Below, one piece after another: positions 1 through 10,440 of a DNA stretch of 64,000 nt. The translations under genes and the position numbers were made by a program. Each line of letters begins with the position of its first letter. The stretch's first letter is position 1. Source of the DNA: Atrichornis clamosus (Eukaryota > Chordata > Aves > Passeriformes > Menuridae); the NCBI GenBank assembly GCA_013400975.1, contig WBMZ01005506.1, forward strand, positions 1-64,000. Direction: 5' to 3'. The notes beneath the pieces were generated by a model that was not told the DNA's origin, ran no database searches, and saw nothing but the letters and a program-made list of their open reading frames with translations.

Positions 1-3000
1 GGGAAGACAAGAGGAGGCTAGGTGAGAACATGGGTTTCTGATCCGAGAAGTTCAAAGCAATGGGAGATTTGTCTTCATCTCTCAGTGAGGGAGAATTCTT
101 TTACTGCCTAAGATAACTGAGTTTGAGGAGGTCACACAATGGCTTTTAAAGTCCATATTTACTGCATCTATAATGCTTTTGTAGTGATATTTATATAATT
201 TTCCACACAAGATCGAAGAGCATGCTCACCCTGAGCTTTATGTATTTTCATGATAGCAGTTTCTGCATGTGCTGGGTATGAAGGCTTTTCTCTACCTGTG
301 ACAATAGAGGTGGCAAAATAAGAACAAAAGCTCCATCTGTGTTTGATAAAGGGCTGTGAAAGCTGCCAGCCTGCCCCCTTCTCCTGGAGGTTGTCCATCT
401 TTTGATGTCACTTGATGCCTGTGCAGCAGCTGGAGCCTGTGAGGCAGGCACAACACTTGCTGTCATCATTTTTCTCAACATTGGTCTTCTGCAGGGGGAT
501 ATAATGATTTGGAAATCTGTCCTTCTACCAGACTCAACCGAAGGATTTGAGATGAGACCTGATGTTCAGCTGATATACTAAGCCCCAAATATATTTTTGC
601 TAGTCTCAATGACTATTAAATCCATCTGTTGATCAACTGGTGTTTCTATCCTACTGCTCCTTGGCAGCTCAGACATTGTGAATGACTGATTTAGACAGCC
701 AGGGCAGAACAAATTGTTCTAATTGCATGCAACCATTTTACGTCTAAATTTCTGCCTGCGCAAGAATATCCTAGAGCTAATCTTAGGAATAACACCTATT
801 TGATTTTTTTCCTAATTAAACACAGTTGTCTGCATATGAGAACAGTGGCTTCAAATGACACTTTATTTGGGTGACAGCTTGGCCCCCACCGTCCCCTGCT
901 CACAAGGTGCTCTGGAGGCTGCCTTGTGGTGTGTGCGTCAGGCTGTCTTCCCCAGCAGTGCCGGTGGAGTCACCCTCATTTAGCACCTCTGCCAGGTGCT
1001 CTCAGGCCTGCCCCAGGACAGGGAAGAGATAGCAGTGAGCTGAGCAACGCTCTGCACTTTCCCAATTACGTGCTTTTCCCTGGGGAGGGCAGGGAATAGA
1101 GAGAGGACAGGCAGCAAGCAGACCAAGACATCTGCCCCAGTTTTCCTCAGTCGACTTGCTGAGGGTCTTTCCCAGCCCAGCGGGCCCAGCACCTCGCCGC
1201 TCCCAGGAGAGCTGTCCTTAGCTGGTTACTAAACCAGGCAGTGAGCCTGTCTTACAGCTGGGTTTTTTAACAATGTCATTTCGAGTCTCCTCAAGACCAG
1301 TTCCGTGCTCTCTCAGGAATACCTCACACGGCTGTACAGGGAAAAAAATACCTTTCTGTTCAGAAAGCTATTAGGTGACAGCTGTAAGAAAATGTGTTAA
1401 GCTTTCCAGGAACAGTCCCTCCCCCTTGGTTTCCAGTGAATATATTATTGGCAAGGAGGTGGAATATCTTTCAGTTGCGGTGTTGAAAAAAGTAATAGCT
1501 TCCTTAAGGAGCTGTGACATTTTTGAAAAGCCAGATCTCTGACACCCTGCAAAGTAGCATGTTCTGGAAAGCCTGAAGCTGCTCCTCTGTCTGTACCTTC
1601 ATGGCTGCAGAACGCTCCAGTGGGAGAGTTGCTTCTCCTGATTTGGGTACAAAATTATAATAAAGAGGATCATAAAATCATAGAAAGTCTTGAAAACTTG
1701 TCCCTTAATTTCAAAGAATTCGTTATCACACACCAACATTATAAGGACTGGCTCATGAAGAGATGTCTGGGGCCAGATTGGTGGTCAGCAGGAACAGTCG
1801 CCTCCTGGGCTGGCTCCTGAGACATGCTAGTCACAGGGAAAAGCCCAGAGGGATTCCTTATTCACTCTTTTGAAGTTTACATGCATGCTACACAGTCTTG
1901 AGTCACTGAGCTTCCTGGGTGCATATTGAGATAGAGAAGTACCACCAAATATAGTAATATAACCTTGAAGAAGAGAATAAAAAGTAAAACCACTGATAGA
2001 GCTTTGACTGTTGAGGAAATGTATGGTAATCATAAACTACAGCCTTAAAAAATAAACTGCATAAACCACATGTAGCAATTTATGTGGTTGAACAATTACA
2101 AATATTCTATAGTCTGTATTGCAGTGCTCAAAGAACACTAAATCTGGAATATGTTATTTTCAAACAGTCTTTTAACCCGTAAAATCTTGCTTGTTTAACA
2201 TACTGCAAAAATTTAATTAGTATAGAACCTCAAAGGTTAAAAAATGCCACATGTCATATTTAAGTCTCCTCAAATTATTAGAACCCAAAGGTCATTATTT
2301 TAGTTGGAGATTTTAGTTTCACAGATCAGTTTCCTCCCAGTTTCAGAGGGCTTCTCTTTTGTATAACAGAAGTGATTCCTTTCCTAAAGGTTAATTTGTG
2401 TCTAGGCTTGGTTCAGTGCTTTCCATGGATTTTCTGCCTTCTAACACAGCAGCAATATCAAAATTGAGCCCTTCTTCACCAGTGACATGCAGACATTTTG
2501 CTATAGTGGAGGGACAGGGCTGGGCTCTATATTCAGTCACACTCTTAAGCTGCAGCTGTTCTATACATTAATGGAGTTATTGGTGCTTGCCAGCACATCT
2601 GGAATAGATCCTCTCTGGTTACAGACCTTCAGTAAATGACATCAGAGCACACTACCTGCAATAAATGTGTAGGCTGCTCCCCTAATCAGGAGAGATGAGT
2701 AGGCTGCAACGTGTATTGGTGTACGGGACGTAAACTGGCTCCTAAATGTCTGTCTTTCACCAAAGAATGACCTAAATGACTAACTGGGATTAGATTAATC
2801 CTGCTTCCTTGTCTTTCCAGCCAAAGTTTTCTGCTGCTAGACTCCTGCAGGAAGTTTATTGTCTGCCTTTTAAGAGATCGAGTATTCCCAATATAAATAT
2901 TCTTCCCCATGGAAAATGCCAGCAATTAAAGTCCAGGAAGGAAAGTGCTTTCCGTGGGTAGGAAAAAGAACACAGAAACGTTTTTGAAGTGTTCAGATAG

Positions 3001-3201
3001 TGAGTATAGCCAAGTTATGTGATCAAATAATACATTCAGTTAGTTTTTTAAATAGTCTTCCTAGAAAAGAAAAGAAGATTCTGCTAATATAAGAATGTTT
3101 TATAGGAAAATGTTGGGGTATTGCAAATATTTAATAGGAAGAAGTCAGATATTTTGCTTCAAAGATTTTTTGGCATTTATTTTTGTGTCAATAATATATT
3201 T

Positions 3202-3233
<32 letters not shown>

Positions 3234-4479
3234 CACTTATTTCATTATTATTCAAATACTGACATGAAAAAAATAAATCTGAACACTGCAATTGAAATAC
3301 AGCATTCAGAGTGTCTCAGAGGTTTTAGGAGCTCTCAAATTGATTTTCTTTTTTTGAGAGGCCTGAATTTTCTGTGAGATTCTAACGATTCTTTAGTTTG
3401 AGGAAGGGTTTAAAGAAGACTAGCTGACAGAATTGTGTGTGAATAATAAGTCCTTGTTGTCAATCAGCCCTAACACATTACCTTATCTAACTTCCTCCTT
3501 CTCAGATGGACGTGCCTGCTGGTGCTCCTAGCGAGCTGCAGTCCATACACCTGTATGTCTGTTTCCTGCTGACTAGCAGGTTTTTCTCTAAGGATAAAAT
3601 ATGCATAGGTGAACAGAATCATGCAAACACAGGTGCATGCTATAACAGTAAATGTCTTGTTGATCACTTAAATTAAGACCAATTTCAGGATACAGCTGCT
3701 TAGTACTAACATGTCATCCTTAGCTATTGTTTTTAACAAGTTGTGAAATGTGCTCATTTTTTGTCACATCTTCCAGTAGATACTGAGCATGTGATAGAGC
3801 AGTTATATGTAGAATAATTAGAAATTTTGTTAAAAATATCCCCACTTTACAATGACTTTTTTTTAACAGAGGAAAGCTTTGATCTTGGCCTGCAGTGATG
3901 TATCAATGTTCAGGTTTTTATGAGAAAAAAACCTCCAAGTTCTTTTCCTATTTGGCAGTAGGGATGTTTAGGACATATGTCTACTTGCAAATCATAGTCC
4001 AAAAGTAATGATCTAAGGATTATTGTTTGTCAATATGCAAATGAACTTTATATAGTAGAGAAGAAAATAGTGTGTTTTGGGCGGGGTTCCTTTTGTCAAA
4101 AGCTGGCATCTCATCCTATATGAATAGAGTCATAAAATATTAGAATGGAGGATCACTAAGTTATACCTAACTTAGCCACTGGGTTCCCATTGACTCATTT
4201 TGGATAAGCCCCATCTCCTTCAGAATCAATGATATGGCCTTGGTAAGGAGAGGTTTTTCCTTGTAGACACCTGCTGAAATTCCTTAGGGAACACAGTGGG
4301 AATGTAGATGTGATGGTCTGGTTGACAGGCTCCATTTGAGTCCTTAAAGGTATTCAACAGATTATCTCATAAAAAAAAAAAAACCAACCCCAAGCCAAAC
4401 AAAACGTTTAAGAAAACTGGTTAATGAAATAAGAAGATAGTCCTTTTATTGTTGCTTAATTGTTTGAAGTGGAAAATTT
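1..4479. other. Gene-free stretch, nothing recognised apart from simple repeats
   Basis: No open frame here has exon-like boundaries or recognisable protein content. The longest frames are under 80 codons and run into stops on both sides. Sequence is A+T-rich and apparently unique, with a (TA)n tract near 3211 and a short poly-A followed by an A/C-rich tract at about 4371-4405. A slightly G+C-richer patch lies at about 880-1210, without a clear CpG island. I read this as intron or intergenic DNA. Confidence 0.6.
3211..3233. repeat. (TA)n microsatellite
   Basis: Uninterrupted alternating AT for about 23 bases, embedded in a wider, less pure TA-rich stretch (about 3191-3235). Such tracts vary in length between individuals and can extrude cruciforms. 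Nothing suggests a specific function. Confidence 0.9.
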
Positions 4480-5330
4480 GAGTCAATGGTTGGAAACAGT
4501 GAGGGTGGTGGAGGAAGATCACCAGTGGATTCCTGTTGACGTCTGAGTGGGCACATGGGCTGTTCAACATATTCATGAATGACCTGGGGGAAGGTATGAG
4601 CAATGGCATGACAAAGGGTGCTGATGATGCAAAATTATTCATAGCAGGCAAAGGGCTGAATGTGAAGACTGACAGAAAGAATTTATGAAATTGAGTGACT
4701 GGAGAACAAAATGCAGCTGAAATTCAATATAGAAATATAATAGCAATGCACAGATAGAGAAATCCTAATTTTGCATGAGAAATGGTGGCCTTTTATCTGG
4801 CCATTACTTCTCAAGAGTAAGATCTTGAGGTTATAATAAATACTTCCATGAAAATGTCAGTCTTGGTGCTCAATAGCAGTCAAAGAAGCAGATGCGAATG
4901 TTAAGGATTGTTAGAAGAAAATAGAGAACAATAACAGAAAATGTCATAATGCCATTGCATGAATTTATAGTTTGCTCACATCTGAAGTGTTGTATAAAGC
5001 ACAGGTACCTTTCTTTGCAAAAGGAGATGTTAAGGCTGAAAAACATTCTGTGAAGAACAACAAAAATTATTACACTATTGAATAACTTCCATGTGAGCAC
5101 CAACTAAATAAACCAGACTCTTCAGTACAGGAAGCAATGCCCGTATAGAAGGGGATAAGACAGAGGCATGAAACATCCTAAGTGATGTGAAGGTGATAGT
5201 GGTTGATATATTTACCACCTCTTCCAGTACAAGTATAGAGGAATTTAGCAGAGACTGCACAAGGAGGTTGAAAACAAAACACAAAAGGATATATTTCACC
5301 AAGTGGGCAGTCAGCCTATAAACAAAAGCC
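4480..5330 (+). mobile_element. Old degraded CR1 LINE fragment (3' part of the reverse transcriptase frame plus downstream region)
   Basis: CR1 is a non-LTR retrotransposon whose ORF2 carries endonuclease and reverse transcriptase; most copies are 5'-truncated. Around 4560 the frame reads LFNIFMNDL, and at 4617-4634 GADDAKL, which correspond to the conserved block and the catalytic A-D-D box of the reverse transcriptase. Downstream, the segments near 4865-4960 (serial-number-like block ending in a run of AGAA/AACA motifs) and 5200-5320 (CTTCCAGTACAAG followed by the AAACAAA...AAAGGA...ATTTC block) match in order the body of the older CR1 lineages known from turtles, crocodilians and birds. 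Stops and indels break the frame throughout, so it is inactive. High divergence and the lineage type suggest an insertion older than most other CR1 pieces here. Edges are approximate and the 3' terminal repeat is not visible. Family assignment is from memory of consensus sequences. Confidence 0.75.
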
Positions 5331-7989
5331 ATGAGGCTATTGTGCTGACAAGCAGAAAGATGACAGTGCTGGGGAATACTGCAAGTCATACTTTGTGCCT
5401 TAATGAGTTCAATTCTTATCTCCGCTTCTGTGGATTCTCCCCTTATACTTGCAAATACTAAAATCTCTTCCATATCTAGAAGGCAACCTAAAGACTGGTG
5501 GCAACAAGAATTCCAAATCTGGGAAAATTGTTGTCACCACTGCTAAATGTTTCAGTAAATACTTATTTTTTCTTCTTGCCACAAAAGACATCTACAGATT
5601 ATCAAAGCATCTGCTGTTCACTCATTTACCTCAACAAATGTTTGCTCTGCATACTATGAAAAAAATAAGAAGACACAGATTTGCTCAGGACAGCTTAATG
5701 ACTAATAATATTAATAAAAGGTGAAGTTAAAATGGTAACAAAAGAGTATGTAACTTCAGAGTGTGTGATCACAGGAAACTATATGACACAGAGGAAACTC
5801 TGTATGGCCACCTTAGGCAGAAGAGGCTACAGCCTACTCCTGATGCTTGATTTTTAATTGTAGGAGGAGACAAACAGAATTATTTTCCCCCATCTTAGAT
5901 CAGTGATTTGCAGTCCAGAGAATGATACAGCTCTACTGTTGCTGATGGAGACTGATGTATTCCATCATCTATGGCCTTTAAGGACACTTGAGTATTTCAG
6001 GGCCTGAAGGACAATGCTTTTCCTCTGGCATTTACCTTCATCACTGCTTAATATAGAGTATTTTCCGTTATGAAGTGTTATTGAACCAGCTAGTAGGTTC
6101 ATTAATATTTCATCTTTCCTCTGATTAGCCAGTGTGAAGATCTGCAAAGACCTGGAGTAAGAAGGAAACCACCCGGGTGCTGCTGTTTTTACAAATCGGG
6201 TCATTAGCCTTGCAAAATATGGAAGGAGCCACAACAAAGTAGGATTGAGAAGAAAGTCTTACAGATCTGTGGGGAAGAGTAAAGTGGGAGGAAAAGAAAA
6301 AAAGAAACACATTCTTGAAAAGCTCTGGGATTGTGATATCACCTAAGTTTTGTAAAGTCAAGCAGAAGACTGTTTCTTCTGTACTAAATATGATGAAACA
6401 TTCTCAAAAGCAAAGCATTAATGTCTACAGATCTCAAGAAGACCAATTAAGAGACAAAAGTGTAGGTGAAAAAGATGCTAGAGGAATAAGAGGAAATTTC
6501 AGATTTTTATTCTTCCAAAAGACGTAATGTTTCTTCTTGTGAGGTTATGGTTTTTTCTTAGATTTTAAACGTATATATGTATTGGAAGGTTTTGGTGCAT
6601 TTCTATTAGTTTGGTAACACTTCCTGTTTATTGTTAATAATGGAATCTTGGGTTAATAGACTTTTTTTTTCACTTGCTTATGAACCTCATTCTTTCCAGA
6701 AAAACACCCCCAGGTTAGTTTGACTGATCCTCTCCTTATCTCTGAGTCTCTGAGGATCTCTCTAAATCAAAACTAGCTTCAGGAAGTATCTCTATGTAGT
6801 GCAGTCAGCAATGATATAAGGAAGGAGCATTTTAGCTACGGTACTTAGAAGCCTTGCAGTGTTTTAAGATTAATGAAAGCTTGAATGGACATATATACAT
6901 TCTTCTAAATAACTGTGCTTATTAGCATTTGGAAAAACATATGAGAGGGAAGTTACTATATGATTCTAAAGTATTAGTGTTATTAGTAGCGATGTTTTTG
7001 CAATTAAAATATAAGTTTTTCTAAGCTCAGGCTTTTAACTAACAACAGAACATATGTTTTTCCTTTCTGTGAAATACCTTGGAGAAAAGCTCAAATCTTT
7101 ATTTACTGTCCAACAGAAGGGATGAGTTGGCTTGTTGAAGGGAAATTGCATTAGGTGTAGAAACCCAACAAAAACATCAATTACAGTGTTAGCCCTTATG
7201 CACTCAGCTTGAGGTTGTTCACCAATCATGTGGGAACAATTATCTTTATGGATTATTGATTATATTCAACCCTCAGGCAGCTGTGAGCCTCATAACGCAC
7301 TTTGTGGTTGCAAGAAGGGTAAATTTTGTTAGCTCTTTCAAGAGCATTCTTGAATAATTCGAGAATGTATTAATCAACCTCTAGGGGCAGTTACCACTAG
7401 TAATCAGGCTAGATGGATAATTTGATTAATTAGAGATTCTTCAGGACATAAATAGATACAGTAATGATATTAGGTAAACTAAAAATACAAGATACTGACA
7501 CAAAGGTCTAATTAATTTATATATGAGGAAAGTAAATATGTTGGGACTGGTTGTTGGAAACAGCCAGGGATTGCCAAAGGGAAGGAAATGATGGCATGTT
7601 TTTCCTCCTGATGGCTGCCTTAGTGGAGAATACCAACTGCAGAGTTTCTTCAGTTGTTTCTGAACAAGAGAGGTCTTTTTATTTCCAGTGATGAACTCAC
7701 ACAAAATAACAAGATTTGAAGCAAACCCCACCAAGGCCAAGGGAAACCCTTCTGTTTTCAATGCTACTGTACTGATGTAGGACTTTCTTTAAGTGTGAGA
7801 AGTTTGGGTCCTGTTTTACAGGCAAGTCTTGCCTTTACAGTTTGCTGCTTATTAGGTCTTTAAGGGTTTTCTTACCCTCTTTTAGGGAAATAACATTCTC
7901 TGCATACTGATATAATATACAGCGATTTTTTTTGTAGCAAGTCCAGAATATTTAGCATTGGGTTTTTTTCTGCCTACCATATACATTTT
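5331..7989. other. Gene-free stretch, nothing recognised
   Basis: A+T-rich unique sequence. The open frames present (up to about 106 codons on the - strand near 7441-7761) have no recognisable domain, no clear splice-site pair and low-complexity composition. No interspersed repeat could be recognised. Probably intron or intergenic. Confidence 0.55.
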
Positions 7990-8038
7990 TTTCCTTTAAT
8001 CTTTTCTTTTGTTTGTTTTCTTTTTTTTTCTTGGTTGT

Positions 8039-8115
<77 letters not shown>

Positions 8116-8229
8116 TATTTTTTTTGTTTGTTTTGTTTGTTTCTTGTATTTTTATTTTTTTTTTTCTGTGATTTTTTTTTTTTGTTTTTTTTTGTTTGTT
8201 TTGTTTGTTTCTTGTATTTTTATTTTTTG
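7990..8229. repeat. T-rich low-complexity block with a 74-base poly-T run and an internal duplication
   Basis: Positions 8041-8114 are uninterrupted T. The block then contains two copies of a segment built from TTTG repeats followed by CTTGTATTTTTATTTT, at about 8119-8165 and 8184-8226. The whole block is almost pure T/G on the + strand. Translating it gives only poly-Phe, so the long frames across it are not genes. Possible origins are the poly-A tail of a retroposed transcript inserted on the - strand, or slippage expansion. Homopolymers this long are also a classic place for sequencing length error, so the exact run length should not be trusted. Confidence 0.9.
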
Positions 8230-8843
8230 CTCTCAGGGCAATTTATGCTGCTGCAGTCTAGTCCAGAGGAGACAGTATCATAAAACCTTAGTTCCAGTAA
8301 GTTATTCCAGGAGATCTTTGTGGGGCAAGACTGCCTAGGAACCCAAAGAAAAATATGTCATCTCATGTCCTTGGCAGTTTACTGTCAGTGGAAAGTTCTC
8401 TCTCATTTTTCAAATGGTGATTTCTACTTTCTCCTCAGAGGAGTGTCAAGATGTCTGATACATGTGCCATCATTCAGAAATGGGTCTGGCTGGGTTTCAC
8501 TGGTGATACAGATCTCACTGCAAGTCACCAAATGAATTGGAAATAATGAAGATTGAACTGTGGCTTAAGTTGTATCCCTCAAAAAAACCTAACTGCAGGT
8601 TAGGCACGTGTATCTCTCAGTTTCTCCTATTTCTAATAAAAATATCTTTATCTCACCGTGGAAACACAAAGTATCAGTCATATTTCATTCAGTGGCTTGT
8701 ATACCTCTGAAGAGAAGAAATATTTCAAAAATTTGTGGTTTGGACTGTGGAGCCAACAAGTCCTAGGTAACATATATGAATTCAGGTCCCTTCTCTTTCT
8801 CTATGATAACTCCTGCAAGTGGTATATTTACACCATAAAAAGG

Positions 8844-9594
8844 TGTCCCGGTTTGAGACAATATAAGGAGGAAAATGCCCTCCCAGGGGAAGGTAGACTA
8901 TTAGCCATCCCTCCCCCACCGGGTCCGGACAGAGGCAATTCCTCAGAAGTAGAATGAAAAAAAACCCCGTTTTATTTACAAGGCATAGGAAAGAAATGAA
9001 CAATATTAAATGACAAACTACTTGCAATGGAGAAACCTGTGTAAAGCACAGAGTCCTTGGTGTGGTCACCCGCTGACGGGCCGAGGCAGGGCCCCTCCCC
9101 CTGGCGATGCAGGTGATTGAATAAACTTCTGTCCTGGATCCAAGCTCAGCTGAAAAGCAGTTTCAGGGAAAAAGAAAAAGATCCCAAGGAAAAAAAAACT
9201 TGTCTCAGCTAGCTAAGAAGGGGGAAAAAAAAATTTGCTTTCCGTCTCTTGAGAAACAGAGCTGGAAAAAAACTGGTCAAAACAAAAAAAAGGAAAAAAA
9301 AAAGAAAAAAACAACTCTCTCTTCTCTGCTGCCTGTGGCAGAGCTGAGAGCTTAGGAGTGAGTGAGTGAAGAAAAAAAAACCCAAACCCGCCTGAGTCCC
9401 AGCACAGGAATATTCATGTTTGTCCTTGAAACTTCTTGGAATCGAGTCAGAGACACAGAATTCACGTTTAGTATACAGTGACGATATGAGATAACAAAAT
9501 GGTGTCATATGCTCAACCCAAGACATTAGGCAAAAGTGCATGGATAAAATTTGCATGCCATTGCAGAGTTGTGTTACCAAGTACAGGTCTAACA
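8844..9594 (-). mobile_element. Endogenous retrovirus LTR, probably solo (right edge uncertain)
   Basis: Read on the - strand, the element ends in CCGGGACA at 8844, i.e. the CA terminus expected of an LTR. Shortly before that, at about 8970, it has AATAAA followed by a G/T-rich tract, the usual polyadenylation arrangement at the R/U5 boundary. The block is richer in G+C and homopolymers (several A7-A10 runs on +) than its surroundings, and the TGTCCCGGTTTGAG edge on + resembles the termini of LTR families common in songbird genomes. The far edge is placed at 9594, where the - strand begins TGTTAGACC, but a shorter element ending near 9290 is possible. I found no matching target-site duplication, no primer-binding site and no gag/pol/env coding on either side, so this is most likely a solo LTR left by recombination. 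Family name not assigned. Confidence 0.6.
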
Positions 9595-10082
9595 AATAGC
9601 AGAATAAAATTGGAGGGTAATGAATAACAATAAAGCTAGATTTAGATCTAGACTTTTAGAGGTTTTTTTAACACAACTAATTTTGCCTGAACATGTTTTT
9701 CTTAAAGACCATACCTTGCATATTAGATTTCATCATTCCTATCTCAGAGAAATTAATATCTGAAAACACGTGTTTGTGGTTCATTCTTAATTAGCATTTA
9801 CAGAAGATGTAAGCTGAATTGCTGATGTTGTATAAAGTGTATGATCAAAAAAAAAAGTGTTTATGTGCAACCAGCTTAATACTCCTGATAAGTTACATCA
9901 TGAACCAGAATCTCGCACAGTATGTGTGAGACCCTAGCCATGAGCCAAAGTGTCCGATGTATTTATGTTCCTGTAATTTCCAAACATTTGAAATTGGATT
10001 TACTACATAGTTTTAAGAAAGAAACAGAAAGAATTCCAAGGTCTTGTATCGTGTAGCTCTGTACATTTGCTAAACATTTATA

Positions 10083-10437
10083 AAATCCTAGAATCATCAA
10101 GGTTGGAAAAGACCTCTAAGAACATTGGGTCCAACTGTTAACTCAGCATTGCCAAGTCCTCCACAGAACCATGTACCTTGGTGACACATCTGCATGTCTT
10201 TTAAATATCTCCAGGGTTGATGAGTCTAGCACCATCCTTGGCAGCCTGATCCGATGCCTGACCATTCTTTCAATGAAGAAATTTTTGCTAATAGCCAATC
10301 TAAACCTCCCTTGGTGCAACTTAAGGCCATTTCCTCTCATCCTACCACTTGTTACATGGGAGAGGAGACTGAACCCCACCTCACTACACCCTCCTTTCAG
10401 GTAGCTGTAGAGAGCCATAAAGTTTCTCCTGAGCCTT
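10083..10437 (-). mobile_element. CR1 LINE 3' fragment
   Basis: On + it begins with the inverted 3' terminus (CCTAGAATCATCAAGGTTGG) and continues through GACCTCTAAGAAC...GGGTCCAACTG, then blocks for TTGGCAGCC, CATTCTTTCA, TTTTTGCTAATA and the CACC...CTACACCCTCCTTTCAGGTA segment. These are, in reverse order, the 3' part of the avian CR1 body. Length about 350 bp with a normal 3' end and a truncated 5' end, the typical CR1 form. No intact coding. Divergence is modest. The open frames on both strands inside it (up to about 91 codons) are not genes. Confidence 0.93.
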
Positions 10438-10440
10438 ATT

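Noticed and set aside
1670..1700. ATCATAAAATCATAGAAAG resembling an inverted CR1 3' end
   Set aside because: The resemblance stops after about 20 bases; no further CR1 blocks follow.
4128..4350. TCATAAAATATTAGAATGGAG resembling the inverted end of an old CR1
   Set aside because: The following sequence does not match CR1 blocks in order.
5075..5473. 132-codon - strand frame
   Set aside because: Largely antisense to the old CR1 fragment, with no recognisable protein content or splice signals.
8009..8338. Long + frames rich in phenylalanine across the T run
   Set aside because: They translate a homopolymer and low-complexity tract; no real protein.
8844..9594. Full-length provirus associated with the LTR
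   Set aside because: No second LTR copy within the window and no viral coding frames or primer-binding site next to it.
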